From: Micrococcus sp. EYE_212
GTDB taxonomy: Bacteria; Actinomycetota; Actinomycetes; Actinomycetales; Micrococcaceae
DNA: 64,000 bases
Assembly: GCF_023147585.1 (NCBI RefSeq)
Contig: NZ_JAHXOZ010000002.1
Span: 158,742 to 222,741, forward strand
Reading direction: 5' to 3'
Positions 36,548 to 45,760 of this stretch are shown piece by piece; the stretch's first letter is position 1; each line of letters begins with the position of its first letter. Both the position numbers and the translations under genes were made by a program. The notes under the pieces were generated by a model. The model made no database searches. It saw only the letters and a program-made list of their open reading frames with translations, and had not been told where the DNA came from.

Positions 36548-38446
36548 CTATCTCCTGTGCAGGAGAGCGCGTGCGGTGTGGGCCATCGCGCGAAGGGGGG
36601 ATGCCGCACCGGTGCGCGCTTCCCGCATCTTGGCGAGGACCTCGCAACGGGGCATCCCGGTGGCGGAGGCTCGCTTGGCCAGCTCCCATCGACGGGCGCG
36701 CGCGTCTTCGCGGGCTTCGAGGGAGGTGCCTTCCTCCGCATGCAGGAGGGCCGCGTACATGGACCGGATGAAGCGCGGGCTGCTGTGCGCGAATCCGGTC
36801 GTCCCCAGCGACGATTCGAGACGGCGGACGGACACGAGCGGTTCCTCCGTGTAGACGAACCTGTGCCGAGCCGACAGTCGCATCAGCAGCTCGAAATCCT
36901 CATAGAACAGGTCTTCTGCATAGCCCCCGGAGGTGCGCAGCACCTCTGTGCGCATGAAGAAAGATGCGGCGGGGATCCAGTTCGCCCGGACGAGGCAGGC
37001 CTGTGTGTCGGAACTGCGAGCCGGTTCTTCCGGCCAGGGGAATTCGACACGAGACGTCTCATGGAGGACGCGGGATTCCCCGTCGATGACAGACGCGTCG
37101 CTGTACGCCAGCGCTACCTCGGGGCCGCTGTTGCGCAACAGGTCCTCATGGATCTCGATCCGTGTCGGAGCCATGGTGTCGTCAGCCGCGATGTAGGTGA
37201 CGAACTCCGTGGTGACCTGCGCCAACAGACGGTTGAGCGTCCGATTCAATCCCAGGTTCGTCGTTTGGGGGATGTACCGCCAGGTCGTCGGCGCACCGGA
37301 CAGGAACTCCTGCACTATGGCCTCGGTGGCTGTGGCTCCTGGAGAGGCGTCGTCCGTGATGAGCACGGCTGCTGGCTGGCGCGTCTGCCGCCGGATGCTT
37401 TCCAACGTCTCCAGAATGTAGTCCTGGTGGTTGTACGCGACGACGAGGACAGTGGTTCCGACGCATGCCGGAGGGGCCGTCCGCTGGAGGGGAGAATCAC
37501 CGGGACTGTTGAGACCGAGGCCGACGTGGCTGGCCGGGCTGTGACGCAGGATGCGATGCTGCAGCCACCCTTCCGTCAGACCCCAGGCCGCAGCCCCGCG
37601 GTCCAGGACCCCGGGCCAGTCTCGGCGCTTGATCCCGAGCGCCATGGCGCCCGCCGCTCCGACCGCCTTCCCGAGTTCGACGAGCGGGGGCCGGCGGAAT
37701 TCCGTGGCATCCGCCCACGCCCCACGGGTGGCTGCGACCTGGGCCAGCGCGCGGCCGGCCTTGCGACGTGTTCGTATGCGGGCCACGGGGCGCCCCGGGC
37801 GTGCATACAGGATGCTCATGGCGCCGCAGTCGAAGACGGGCACTCCTGCCCGATGCAGTCGCAGCCCGAGGTCGTTGTCCTCCCCTCCGTCCACCAGGGC
37901 GGCGTCGAAGCCCCCCACCCGCAGCAGCACCTCCCGCCGGGCGGCGAAGTTCCCACCCATGAGGGCCGGGCCGAGCGAGCCCCTGCCTGCGAGTCTCGGA
38001 GGAATCGGGCGGGTCTCCTCTTCAAGGAGCTTCTGGCGTTCCTCTCGGGAGAGTCCAGCGAGTTCGACGTCGTCCCTGACGACGACCCCCCCGGACACCA
38101 CCGGGTATTGGGCAAGCAGTTCCACGGCGGTACGTGTCCATTCAGGATGGACGAGGTCGTCGTCGTCGCAGAAGGCGAGGAAGGGAGCTTGGGCCGCGGC
38201 GATGCCCCTGTTGCGAGCGTAGGCGGCACCGCGTGTCTCCATTGCATCGATGCAACGGAGCACGGCAGCCGTCTGGTTGAGTCTGGCTACCCACTGCCGG
38301 AGCCATGGGTTGCCGCCGTTGTCGCAGAGGAGGATCTCCATCCGCGGCGCATTCCGTTGCTCGATCAGTGCTTGGACCTGTTCTCGAAGGCTCTCGCCGC
38401 TGTGGCTGCAGGGGATGATGACGGAAAGGATGGGGCTGTTCGACAC
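36548..38446 (-). CDS. Bimodular GT2 glycosyltransferase (two GT-A domains in tandem)
   Basis: A 632-residue protein with two GT2 domains. Domain 1 (residues 5-230) has ILSVIIPCSHSGESLREQV, LLCDNGG, GAAYARNRGIAAAQ, the metal motif FCDDDDLVHPEW and GGFDAALVDGGEDNDLGLRLH. Domain 2 (about 330-550) has TVLVVAYNHQDYILETLESI, ITDDASPGAT, NLGLNRTLNRLL, YIAADDTMAP and GGYAEDLFYEDFELLMRLS. Both keep acidic metal motifs. GTG 38446 with AAAGGGA upstream is chosen; TAGGGT at 38493-38498 would start transcription at about 38486, downstream of the other start. Two sequential transfers or an alternating linkage are possible. Confidence 0.8.
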   Translation of the reverse strand: MSNSPILSVIIPCSHSGESLREQVQALIEQRNAPRMEILLCDNGGNPWLRQWVARLNQTAAVLRCIDAMETRGAAYARNRGIAAAQAPFLAFCDDDDLVHPEWTRTAVELLAQYPVVSGGVVVRDDVELAGLSREERQKLLEEETRPIPPRLAGRGSLGPALMGGNFAARREVLLRVGGFDAALVDGGEDNDLGLRLHRAGVPVFDCGAMSILYARPGRPVARIRTRRKAGRALAQVAATRGAWADATEFRRPPLVELGKAVGAAGAMALGIKRRDWPGVLDRGAAAWGLTEGWLQHRILRHSPASHVGLGLNSPGDSPLQRTAPPACVGTTVLVVAYNHQDYILETLESIRRQTRQPAAVLITDDASPGATATEAIVQEFLSGAPTTWRYIPQTTNLGLNRTLNRLLAQVTTEFVTYIAADDTMAPTRIEIHEDLLRNSGPEVALAYSDASVIDGESRVLHETSRVEFPWPEEPARSSDTQACLVRANWIPAASFFMRTEVLRTSGGYAEDLFYEDFELLMRLSARHRFVYTEEPLVSVRRLESSLGTTGFAHSSPRFIRSMYAALLHAEEGTSLEAREDARARRWELAKRASATGMPRCEVLAKMREARTGAASPLRAMAHTARALLHRR

Positions 38447-38492
38447 CGAGGTCCCTTTCGAAAGGCGAGTGGGCGACCGATCGCACGAGCTC

Positions 38493-38498
38493 ACCCTA
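38493..38498 (-). promoter_or_regulatory. -10 element TAGGGT for the bimodular GT2 gene
   Basis: TAGGGT sits 47 bases before the chosen GTG at 38446 and overlaps the alternative GTG at 38494. A GTG 6 bases after it (38486) is out of frame. Confidence 0.45.
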
Positions 38499-38568
38499 GT
38501 TGGTGCACCGGGTGCAGTTCTTCAGGCGAGATGCAAGGGAATTAGGCCCGTGGCTTCCGTCTGGCGGC

Positions 38569-38574
38569 TAGTCT
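38569..38574 (+). promoter_or_regulatory. -10 element TAGTCT for the frameshifted GT2 gene
   Basis: TAGTCT ends 6 bases before the GTG at 38581, the leaderless spacing. Confidence 0.55.
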
Positions 38575-38580
38575 CCTGAC

Positions 38581-39295
38581 GTGCCCATGCCTCCTCCCGC
38601 GCCGCTGTCCGTCATCATCCCCACGCTGCAGAGATCCGCGGAGCTGCGAGAGGTGGCTCAACTCTGTGGGAACCATCCGCAGGTTCTCGAAGTGCTCATC
38701 GTGAACAACGCGCCCCAGCCTCTCCCATGGGTGCAGGGAAAGATCCGCGTCCTGCAACAGGAGGGGAACATCTTTGTGAACCCTGCCTGGAACCTGGGTG
38801 TCGAGCAGGCACGGGGCAGGCTCGTCGCGATCCTGAATGACGATGTCCTCTTCCATCCTTCCGTTCTCGATGCGGTGGCCAGATGGCTGAATCTTCCCTG
38901 GGTGGGAATGATCGGTGTGGATGGAGCAGGGATGAACATGCCCGGGGACACCCGCCTACGGCTCCGCCCAGCCTCATATGAGGATGTCAGGACGGGTTTC
39001 GGCGTGTTCATGGCTCTGCGACGCTCTGACTATGTGCCCATCCCCCCCTGACGGTCCTCGGATCTGGGGCGGAGACGACTGGTTGTTCCAGGCTCAGCGT
39101 CGGCCTAATTGGGTGATCCGCGGAGGTGGCTTCACGACTGATATGAGTGCCACGTCAGGAAGCCCCGAGTTCGTGGCATTGCGACGGCGAGAAATCGAAG
39201 CGACACGGGAGATGCTCGCCGCCTGGGGGGAGCCTCGCTGGTGGAACAAGGGCGCAGCATTGCTCACGCGGCTGCGCCGCCTGCACGGGAAATAG
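38581..39295 (+). pseudogene. GT2-like glycosyltransferase broken at a C7 run (possible phase-off allele)
   Basis: The 5' frame (38581-39051) gives PLSVIIPTLQRSAELREV, VNNAPQPLPW, NIFVNPAWNLGVEQA, LNDDVLF and FMALRRSDYVPIPP, then stops at TGA just after the C7 run (39042-39048). The continuation in another frame up to 39295 reads DGPRIWGGDDWLFQAQ, TTDMSATSGSPEFVALRR and a basic C-terminus. It matches the end of the intact paralogue at 29869 (VWGGDSWLL; SPEF). With six C residues the frame would be whole (VPIPPDGPRIWGGDDW) at about 237 residues. Both halves keep conserved motifs, so the lesion is recent or switchable. Confidence 0.85.
39042..39048 (+). repeat. C7 homopolymer at the GT2 frameshift
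   Basis: Seven consecutive C residues lie exactly at the frame break of the GT2 gene. Removing one C restores the frame that matches the paralogue. Confidence 0.85.
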
Positions 39296-39348
39296 AGATG
39301 TGGCCCTAGTTGATACAGCGTGCCGGGCATGGCGAGCCGGAGCCTCTG

Positions 39349-40356
<1,008 letters not shown>

Positions 40357-40369
40357 GGGAGAACCGCTG

Positions 40370-41791
40370 ATGCGCATCACCGAGACCGCCATCCCCGGCC
40401 TGCTCGTCCTCGACCTCGACGTCCACGGGGACAACCGCGGCTGGTTCAAGGAGAACTGGCAGCGGGAGAAGATCCGCGCCCTCGCCGCCGAGCACCCCCG
40501 CCTCGCCTCGCTCGCCCCGGTGCAGAACAACATCTCCTTCAACGACGCCGTCGGCACCACCCGCGGCATCCATGCGGAACCCTGGGACAAGTATGTGGCC
40601 GTCGCCCACGGTCGGATCTTCGGCGCCTGGGTGGACCTGCGCGAGGGGCCGTCCTTCGGCGCCGTCGCCACCGTGGAGCTCGGCCCGGAGAAGGCCGTCT
40701 TCGTACCGCGCGGGGTGGGCAACTCCTACCAGACGCTCGAGCCGGACACCGCCTACACCTACCTGGTGAACGACCACTGGTCCGCCGACGCGCAGGGCCG
40801 GTACACGTTCCTCAACCTCGCGGACCCGACGGCGGCCATCGCCTGGCCCATCCCGCTCGAGGACGCCGAGCTCTCGGACAAGGACCGCGCCCACCCGATG
40901 CTCGCGGACGTCACCCCCATGCCGCCCGCCCCGATCCTCGTGCTCGGCGCCGGCGGCCAGCTCGGCCGCGCCCTCGTGGCCCGGGCCGAAGCGGCGGGCA
41001 TCCCCGTGGAGGCCCACGACCGCGCCTCGTGGGACCTCACCGACCCTGCTGCCTGGCCGCGCGAGCACTTCCGCGGCCTCCGCGCCGTCGTCAACGCCTC
41101 CGCCATGACGGCCGTGGACGCCGCCGAGACCCCCGCGGGCCGCGCCCAGGCGTGGGCGGTCAACGCCACGGCCGTGGCGGAGCTCGCCCGACGCTGCTCC
41201 GAGGCCGGCGTCCCCCTGGCCCACGTCTCCACGGACTACGTGTTCGACGGCACCCTCCCCGTGGGGCAGGAGCACCCGGTGGACCACCCGCTCGCGCCGC
41301 TGGGCGTCTACGGCCAGTCGAAGGCCGCCGGCGAGGCCGCGGTGCGCACCGTGCCGCGGCACTGGATCGTCCGCACCTCCTGGGTGATCGGGGAGGGGAA
41401 GAACTTCGTGGCCACCATGGCCTCCCTCGCCGAACGCGGGATCGACCCGGCCGTCGTCGCCGACCAGCACGGCCGCCTCACCTTCGCCGACGACCTCGCC
41501 GACGCCCTGCTGCACCTGGTCACCACCGAGGCGCCCACCGGCACCTACCACATGACCAACAGCGGCGACGCGGTCTCCTGGCACGAGGTCGCCCGCTGGG
41601 TGTTCGAGGAGACCGGCCACGACGCCGGCCGCGTCTCCGGCACCACCACGGCGGAGTACACGGCCGGCAAGGAGGGCATCGCCCCCCGCCCGACCAACAG
41701 CGCTCTCGACCTCGGGCCCCTGGCCGCCGTCGGCTACACCGCCCCGGGTCAGCGCGAACGCCTGCGCGCGTACCTGGCCGCACGCGGCTGA
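40370..41791 (+). CDS. RmlC-RmlD fusion: dTDP-4-dehydrorhamnose 3,5-epimerase / reductase
   Basis: One 473-residue protein for the last two steps to dTDP-L-rhamnose. Residues 1-185 are an RmlC cupin: DNRGWFKENWQ, TTRGIHAEPWDKYVAVAHG with the active-site His, FVPRGVGNSYQTLEPDTAY. Residues 190-473 are the RmlD NADPH reductase: ILVLGAGGQLGRALVARA, NASAMTAVDAAE, HVSTDYVFDGTLP, GVYGQSKAAGEAAV (YxxxK) and WVIGEGKNFVATM. AGGGAGAA precedes the ATG. Fused RmlC-RmlD proteins are known in actinobacteria. The product feeds the rhamnosyltransferase-like enzymes of the locus. Confidence 0.93.
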   Translation: MRITETAIPGLLVLDLDVHGDNRGWFKENWQREKIRALAAEHPRLASLAPVQNNISFNDAVGTTRGIHAEPWDKYVAVAHGRIFGAWVDLREGPSFGAVATVELGPEKAVFVPRGVGNSYQTLEPDTAYTYLVNDHWSADAQGRYTFLNLADPTAAIAWPIPLEDAELSDKDRAHPMLADVTPMPPAPILVLGAGGQLGRALVARAEAAGIPVEAHDRASWDLTDPAAWPREHFRGLRAVVNASAMTAVDAAETPAGRAQAWAVNATAVAELARRCSEAGVPLAHVSTDYVFDGTLPVGQEHPVDHPLAPLGVYGQSKAAGEAAVRTVPRHWIVRTSWVIGEGKNFVATMASLAERGIDPAVVADQHGRLTFADDLADALLHLVTTEAPTGTYHMTNSGDAVSWHEVARWVFEETGHDAGRVSGTTTAEYTAGKEGIAPRPTNSALDLGPLAAVGYTAPGQRERLRAYLAARG

Positions 41792-41839
41792 GCCCACCCC
41801 GGCCGGAAACCCCGCAGCGCGGCGCACCGGATCACCTCG

Positions 41840-41879
41840 GCGAAGGGCCTCGCACCGATGATCGGTGCGGGCCCTTCGC
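41840..41879. terminator. Long hairpin between converging rmlCD and wzc-like genes
   Basis: An inverted repeat (41840-41859 with 41861-41879) forms a long stem of about 16 pairs with a single-base bulge and a small loop. It lies between two converging genes and can end both transcripts. Confidence 0.75.
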
Positions 41880-41897
41880 GTCGGAGTGGGGGCGCTG

Positions 41898-43337
41898 TCA
41901 GCTGTTGCGGCGCCGGCCGGGGGTCTTCTCCGCGCGGCGGCTGAGATGCGCCTCCCTGGCGGCGCGCTTGGACTCCGCGCGGGAGGGGCGGGCGTCGTTG
42001 CCCTTCAGGTAGGCGTCGTGCGACGTGTGGTAGTCGCCGTATCCGTAGCCATAGCCGTACCCGCCCCGCTTGGAGGAGGTCACGCCGTTCAGCACGGTCC
42101 CGAGCACCGTGGCGTCCACGCCGGTGAGGAGCTCGGTGGCGGCCTCCAGGTGGTCCTTGCGGGTCTGGCCGGCGCGCACCACGAGCACGGTGCCGTCCAC
42201 GGCGGTGGACAGGAGCGCGGCGTCCGTAACGGGCAGCACGGGCGGGCTGTCCACCACCACGAAGTAGTCCTGGGAGGCCAGCTGGAGCAGGGCGCGCATG
42301 CGCTCGGAGCCGACGAGCTCGGAGGGGTTCGGGGGCGTCCGCCCGGCGGGCAGGAGGGTGAGGTTCTCGATGCCCGTGTCGGCCAGTGCCTCGTCCGCGG
42401 GAACCTGGCCGGCGAGCACCTCGGAGAGGCCGACGTCGCCCGGCACCTGGAAGAGGTCGTGCTGACGGGGGCGGCGCAGGTCGGCGTCGATCAGCAGCAC
42501 GCGCTCACCGGCGAGGGCGAGGGAGCGGGCCAGGTTGGAGGCGACGGTGGACTTGCCCTCGGAGGGGTTGGCGCTGGTGAAGGCCACCGCGCGGGGCGGG
42601 TGGTCCACCGAGACGAACTTGAGGTTGGTGCGCAGCTGGCGGATCGCCTCGCCGGCGCGGGGGTCGAGGTCCACGGCGGACTCGCCCTTCTTCGCCAGGG
42701 TGATGTTCTCGGGGATCGAGCCGATGACGCCGACGCCCGTGATCTCTCGCACGTCGTTCCGGGTGCGGACCTTGACGTCCAGCATGCGGCGCAGCAGCGC
42801 CCACAGCAGGCCGAGGACCAGGCCGGCCAGGGCACCCGTGAGGACGTTCTTCGAGGTGTCCGGGCTGATGGGGGTGCTGGGGACCTTGGCGTCCGAGAGC
42901 GGGATGACCTCCACCGGGCTGTTCCGGTCCACCTCCGCGGCCACGTCCGCCGTCGCCTTGAGGGCGGAGTTGGCCAGGGTGGCCGCCATCTGAGGGTCGG
43001 TGGAGGTGGCCGTCACCTTGATGAGGTTGGAGTCCGGCACCATCGCGGCGGTGAGCGAGCCGCTCACGTCCTGCCCCGTCTCCTCCCGCACGCGGTCCAG
43101 CACGGCGGCGCTGTTGGTGAGCGCGAGGTAGGACGCGCCGCGGGACTCGCCCGGCATGCCGCCCGTGATCACGCTGTTCTCCGTGTTGCTGGGCGCCAGG
43201 AAGCCCGTGGACTCCGAGGCGTAGAGGCGCGGCTGCAGGGCCGAGTAGCCAAAGGCGAGCGCTGCCCCCAGCAGGGCGGTCAGCGCGAGGAGGAGCAGGT
43301 TCGCCCGCAGGAGGCGGAGGAAGTCGACGACCGTCAC
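41898..43337 (-). CDS. Wzz/Wzc-like polysaccharide co-polymerase with BY-kinase domain (module A)
   Basis: A bacterial tyrosine kinase fused to a chain-length determinant, 479 residues. Membrane segments near 12-32 and 166-184 flank an extracellular Wzz domain. The kinase has Walker A SANPSEGKSTVASNLA (255-270), Walker A' LLIDADLRRPRQ (281-292) and Walker B VVVDSPPVLPVTDA. The tail has GGYGYGYGYGDYHTSHDAY, a tyrosine cluster for autophosphorylation, then a very basic end. GTG 43337 with GAGG upstream is chosen. TACCGT at 43394-43399 is a likely -10. It is divergent from a Wzy-like gene, and a paralogue at 54.6 kb has the same neighbours. Confidence 0.9.
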   Translation of the reverse strand: MTVVDFLRLLRANLLLLALTALLGAALAFGYSALQPRLYASESTGFLAPSNTENSVITGGMPGESRGASYLALTNSAAVLDRVREETGQDVSGSLTAAMVPDSNLIKVTATSTDPQMAATLANSALKATADVAAEVDRNSPVEVIPLSDAKVPSTPISPDTSKNVLTGALAGLVLGLLWALLRRMLDVKVRTRNDVREITGVGVIGSIPENITLAKKGESAVDLDPRAGEAIRQLRTNLKFVSVDHPPRAVAFTSANPSEGKSTVASNLARSLALAGERVLLIDADLRRPRQHDLFQVPGDVGLSEVLAGQVPADEALADTGIENLTLLPAGRTPPNPSELVGSERMRALLQLASQDYFVVVDSPPVLPVTDAALLSTAVDGTVLVVRAGQTRKDHLEAATELLTGVDATVLGTVLNGVTSSKRGGYGYGYGYGDYHTSHDAYLKGNDARPSRAESKRAAREAHLSRRAEKTPGRRRNS

Positions 43338-43393
43338 GGGTACCTCGTTCGGGGCATGGCAGTAGGCGGGGCGGGTGGTGCCCCAGTGCGCCC

Positions 43394-43399
43394 ACGGTA
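43394..43399 (-). promoter_or_regulatory. -10 element TACCGT for module A wzc-like gene
   Basis: TACCGT is 57 bases before the GTG at 43337, in a divergent promoter region with the Wzy-like gene. Confidence 0.4.
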
Positions 43400-43466
43400 T
43401 CAACAGAACGCGAGCGGCTCGGGCCGCGTGGCCGGTGCTCCTTCTGTGGCGTCCGACCGTGCCCAG

Positions 43467-43472
43467 TACGCT
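43467..43472 (+). promoter_or_regulatory. -10 element TACGCT for module A wzy-like gene
   Basis: TACGCT is 46 bases before the ATG at 43518 and leaves room for the AAAGGGTG ribosome site. Confidence 0.4.
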
Positions 43473-43517
43473 GAGGGGCGTCAGCCCGCCGCCGTCAGAA
43501 AGAAAGGGTGCCGACGC

Positions 43518-44840
43518 ATGGTCGCGACCCCTCCGCCGTCAGCCGCCGTGACGAATCTCACCCTGACCAGCGGCGACGGATCCCGGGCGGCCGCGGGTGT
43601 CTCGCGGTCTGGCCGCCCGAGGCGCCTCCCGGGCCTGGCCCCGGCTCCGCAGGCGGCGTGGACGGCCTCGGCCTGGAACCCGCTGGTCTCCAGCGCGTCC
43701 CCCCGCCTCCTGGACGTGATGCTCGGAGCCGGCCTCATGATGGAGGCGGTGCCCGGATGGACCGTCGGAATCCCCTTCCCCGAGATGTGCGCCATCCTCC
43801 TGCTGGCGGTGGCGGCCTTCCGTCCGCCGCGGCGCGACCTCTCCCGGTTCGGGCTCGTAGCGGTGGCGGCGGCAGCGCTCCTCGTCTATCTCGTCGTCGT
43901 CACCCTCATGAACGACCTCGACCCGCTGCGGCGCGGCGTGCGCATCATGGTTCTCATGCTGTTCATCGTGGCCATCGCTGAGGAGCGCCTCGACGTACGG
44001 GGGCTGCTGCAGGGCATGGCCATGGGCGGGCTGATCAACGTGCCGCTCTTCTACGCCGGCCTCGTCTCCCGGGACTACGGCTCCTACCTGACGGGCTTCC
44101 TGGGGGACAAGAACGTCGCCGGGCTGTTCTATGCGCTCATCGGGCCGCTCCTCGTCTCAACCGTCCAGCGGACGTGGGTGAAGGCCGCGATCCTGGCCGC
44201 GGCGTTCGGGCTCACGTTCCTCACCGGCTCCCGGACGTCGCTCGCGGCGCTCGCGTGCGCCACCCTGTGGATCCTCCTGACGCCGTACCTCGGCCGGGTG
44301 ATGCGGCTGGGCCTGCTGTGGGGCATGGCCCAGCTGGTGACCTTCGCCGAGGAGAACCTCGCCACCCTCTCCGTGTTCGGGGACCGCACGGGAACGGACT
44401 GGTTCCGCGAGCAGATCCATGCTGCGGCGCAGGCGAAGACCGCCGCGGCCCCGTGGTACGGCTCAGGGCTCAGCACCGCCGTCGTCGACCTGGAGCAGGG
44501 GCAGTTCTTCTACCACAACTCCTACTGGGCGCTGATCACGGAGGGCGGCTGGGTCTTCCTCCTGACCGTGGTGGGGGCCTATGTCCTGGTGTGCCTGCGC
44601 CCGTTCACACAGACACGTCGCACGCCGACGCGGGTGGCCCTGGAGGCTGCAGCGGTCGTCATCCTCGTGACCTCGCTCCAGCTCGGCGAGGTCTTCATCA
44701 CGATCTACGGAGCTCTCGCCCTGGGGATGGCCCTGCTCCTGGCCGCCCACGAGGCGGAGACGGCGCAGACGGGGACATCGTCCCGCACCGCCCGCATCGT
44801 GGAGCAGGCGCGGCGGGACCGGCTGCGCGGCCTCGCGTGA
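43518..44840 (+). CDS. Wzy / O-antigen-ligase-like membrane protein (module A)
   Basis: A 440-residue integral membrane protein with about ten hydrophobic segments after a 65-residue cytoplasmic head. It has YGSYLTGFLGDKNVAGLFYA, LTGSRTSLAAL and TFAEENLATLSVFGDRTGTD, then WYGSGLS and FYHNSYWALITEGGW (the large outer loop with His, as in Wzy and WaaL proteins). It probably polymerises repeat units or ligates glycan to an acceptor. It is paralogous to the protein at 56.2 kb. AAAGGGTG precedes the ATG. Confidence 0.85.
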   Translation: MVATPPPSAAVTNLTLTSGDGSRAAAGVSRSGRPRRLPGLAPAPQAAWTASAWNPLVSSASPRLLDVMLGAGLMMEAVPGWTVGIPFPEMCAILLLAVAAFRPPRRDLSRFGLVAVAAAALLVYLVVVTLMNDLDPLRRGVRIMVLMLFIVAIAEERLDVRGLLQGMAMGGLINVPLFYAGLVSRDYGSYLTGFLGDKNVAGLFYALIGPLLVSTVQRTWVKAAILAAAFGLTFLTGSRTSLAALACATLWILLTPYLGRVMRLGLLWGMAQLVTFAEENLATLSVFGDRTGTDWFREQIHAAAQAKTAAAPWYGSGLSTAVVDLEQGQFFYHNSYWALITEGGWVFLLTVVGAYVLVCLRPFTQTRRTPTRVALEAAAVVILVTSLQLGEVFITIYGALALGMALLLAAHEAETAQTGTSSRTARIVEQARRDRLRGLA

Positions 44841-44923
44841 GCGCGTCTCCAGCTCGACCCCTCGGATCGCCCGCCGTCGACCGCCGTCGCCCGCTCCAGC
44901 CTCGGCTCTCCCACCGCCGGTGG

Positions 44924-44929
44924 TATCCT
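44924..44929 (+). promoter_or_regulatory. -10 element TATCCT upstream of rplY
   Basis: TATCCT is 154 bases before the rplY ATG. It implies a leader of about 145 bases in which nothing else was recognised. Confidence 0.35.
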
Positions 44930-45082
44930 GATCCGGTTGCCCAGGCGAGGGAGCGCTGCTCCGTGATCGACGAGGCCGCCGCGCCGTCCCGGTGAGCTCC
45001 GCTCCCGACGGCCCGGCACCCTTCCTGGCCACATCCGCGCCCCGCACCCGGGGTGGGGACAAGAACACCAGAGGAGGACACC

Positions 45083-45754
45083 ATGTCTGACAAGATCAAG
45101 ATCAAGGTCACCCGCCGCACCGACTTCGGCAAGGGGGCCGCCCGCCAGGCCCGCCGCGCCGGCCAGATCCCCGCGGTCGTGTACGGCCACGGCGCCGATC
45201 CCATCCACCTGCTGCTGCCGGCCCGCGAGACCACGCTGGCCGTCCGCAACCCCAACGCCCTGCTCACCGTGGTGAGCGAGGCCGGCGAGGAGCACATGGT
45301 GCTCCCCAAGGACATCCAGCGCCACGCCCTGAAGGACACCGTGGAGCACCTGGACCTCATCGAGGTCCGCCGCGGCGAGAAGGTCGTCGTGGACGTCACC
45401 GTGCACGTGGAGGGCGAGGTCGCCCAGGGCAACGAGTACGTGCTCGACTACCCCACCGTGCCGGTCGAGGCCGAGGCCACCCACCTGCCCGAGTCCGTCT
45501 CGATCTCCGTCGAGGGCCGCGCGGCCGGCGAGCACGCGTACGCCACCGACGTGCAGGTCCCCGCCGGCTCCGTGCTGCAGCTCGACGACGAGATCGTCAT
45601 CGCGACCGTCTCCGAGGTCGTCGAGCAGGACCTGGGCGACGAGTCCGTCCAGGAGGAGCAGGCCGCCGAGGGCGGGGAGTCGGCCGAGGGTGCCGAGGGC
45701 GAGTCCGAGGGCGGCGAGTCCGCCGAGGGCGACGCCGAGAAGTCCGAGGACTGA
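45083..45754 (+). CDS. rplY: 50S ribosomal protein L25 (general stress protein Ctc)
   Basis: Binds 5S rRNA in the large subunit. The 223-residue long form has the L25 domain (residues 1-95: KVTRRTDFGKGAARQARRAG, PAVVYGHGADPIHLLLPARE, VLPKDIQRHALKDTVEHLD) and the TL5 C-terminal domain (LDYPTVPVEAEATHLPESVS). A 35-residue Glu/Gly/Ser-rich acidic tail ends the protein. GAGGAGGACACC is a very strong ribosome site. It is followed after 6 bases by pth, as in other actinobacteria. Confidence 0.95.
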   Translation: MSDKIKIKVTRRTDFGKGAARQARRAGQIPAVVYGHGADPIHLLLPARETTLAVRNPNALLTVVSEAGEEHMVLPKDIQRHALKDTVEHLDLIEVRRGEKVVVDVTVHVEGEVAQGNEYVLDYPTVPVEAEATHLPESVSISVEGRAAGEHAYATDVQVPAGSVLQLDDEIVIATVSEVVEQDLGDESVQEEQAAEGGESAEGAEGESEGGESAEGDAEKSED

Positions 45755-45760
45755 TCCGCC

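Noticed and set aside
38484..38486. GTG 6 bases after TAGGGT as a leaderless start
   Set aside because: It is out of frame with the bimodular GT2 gene; the GTG at 38446 has a ribosome site and the right frame.
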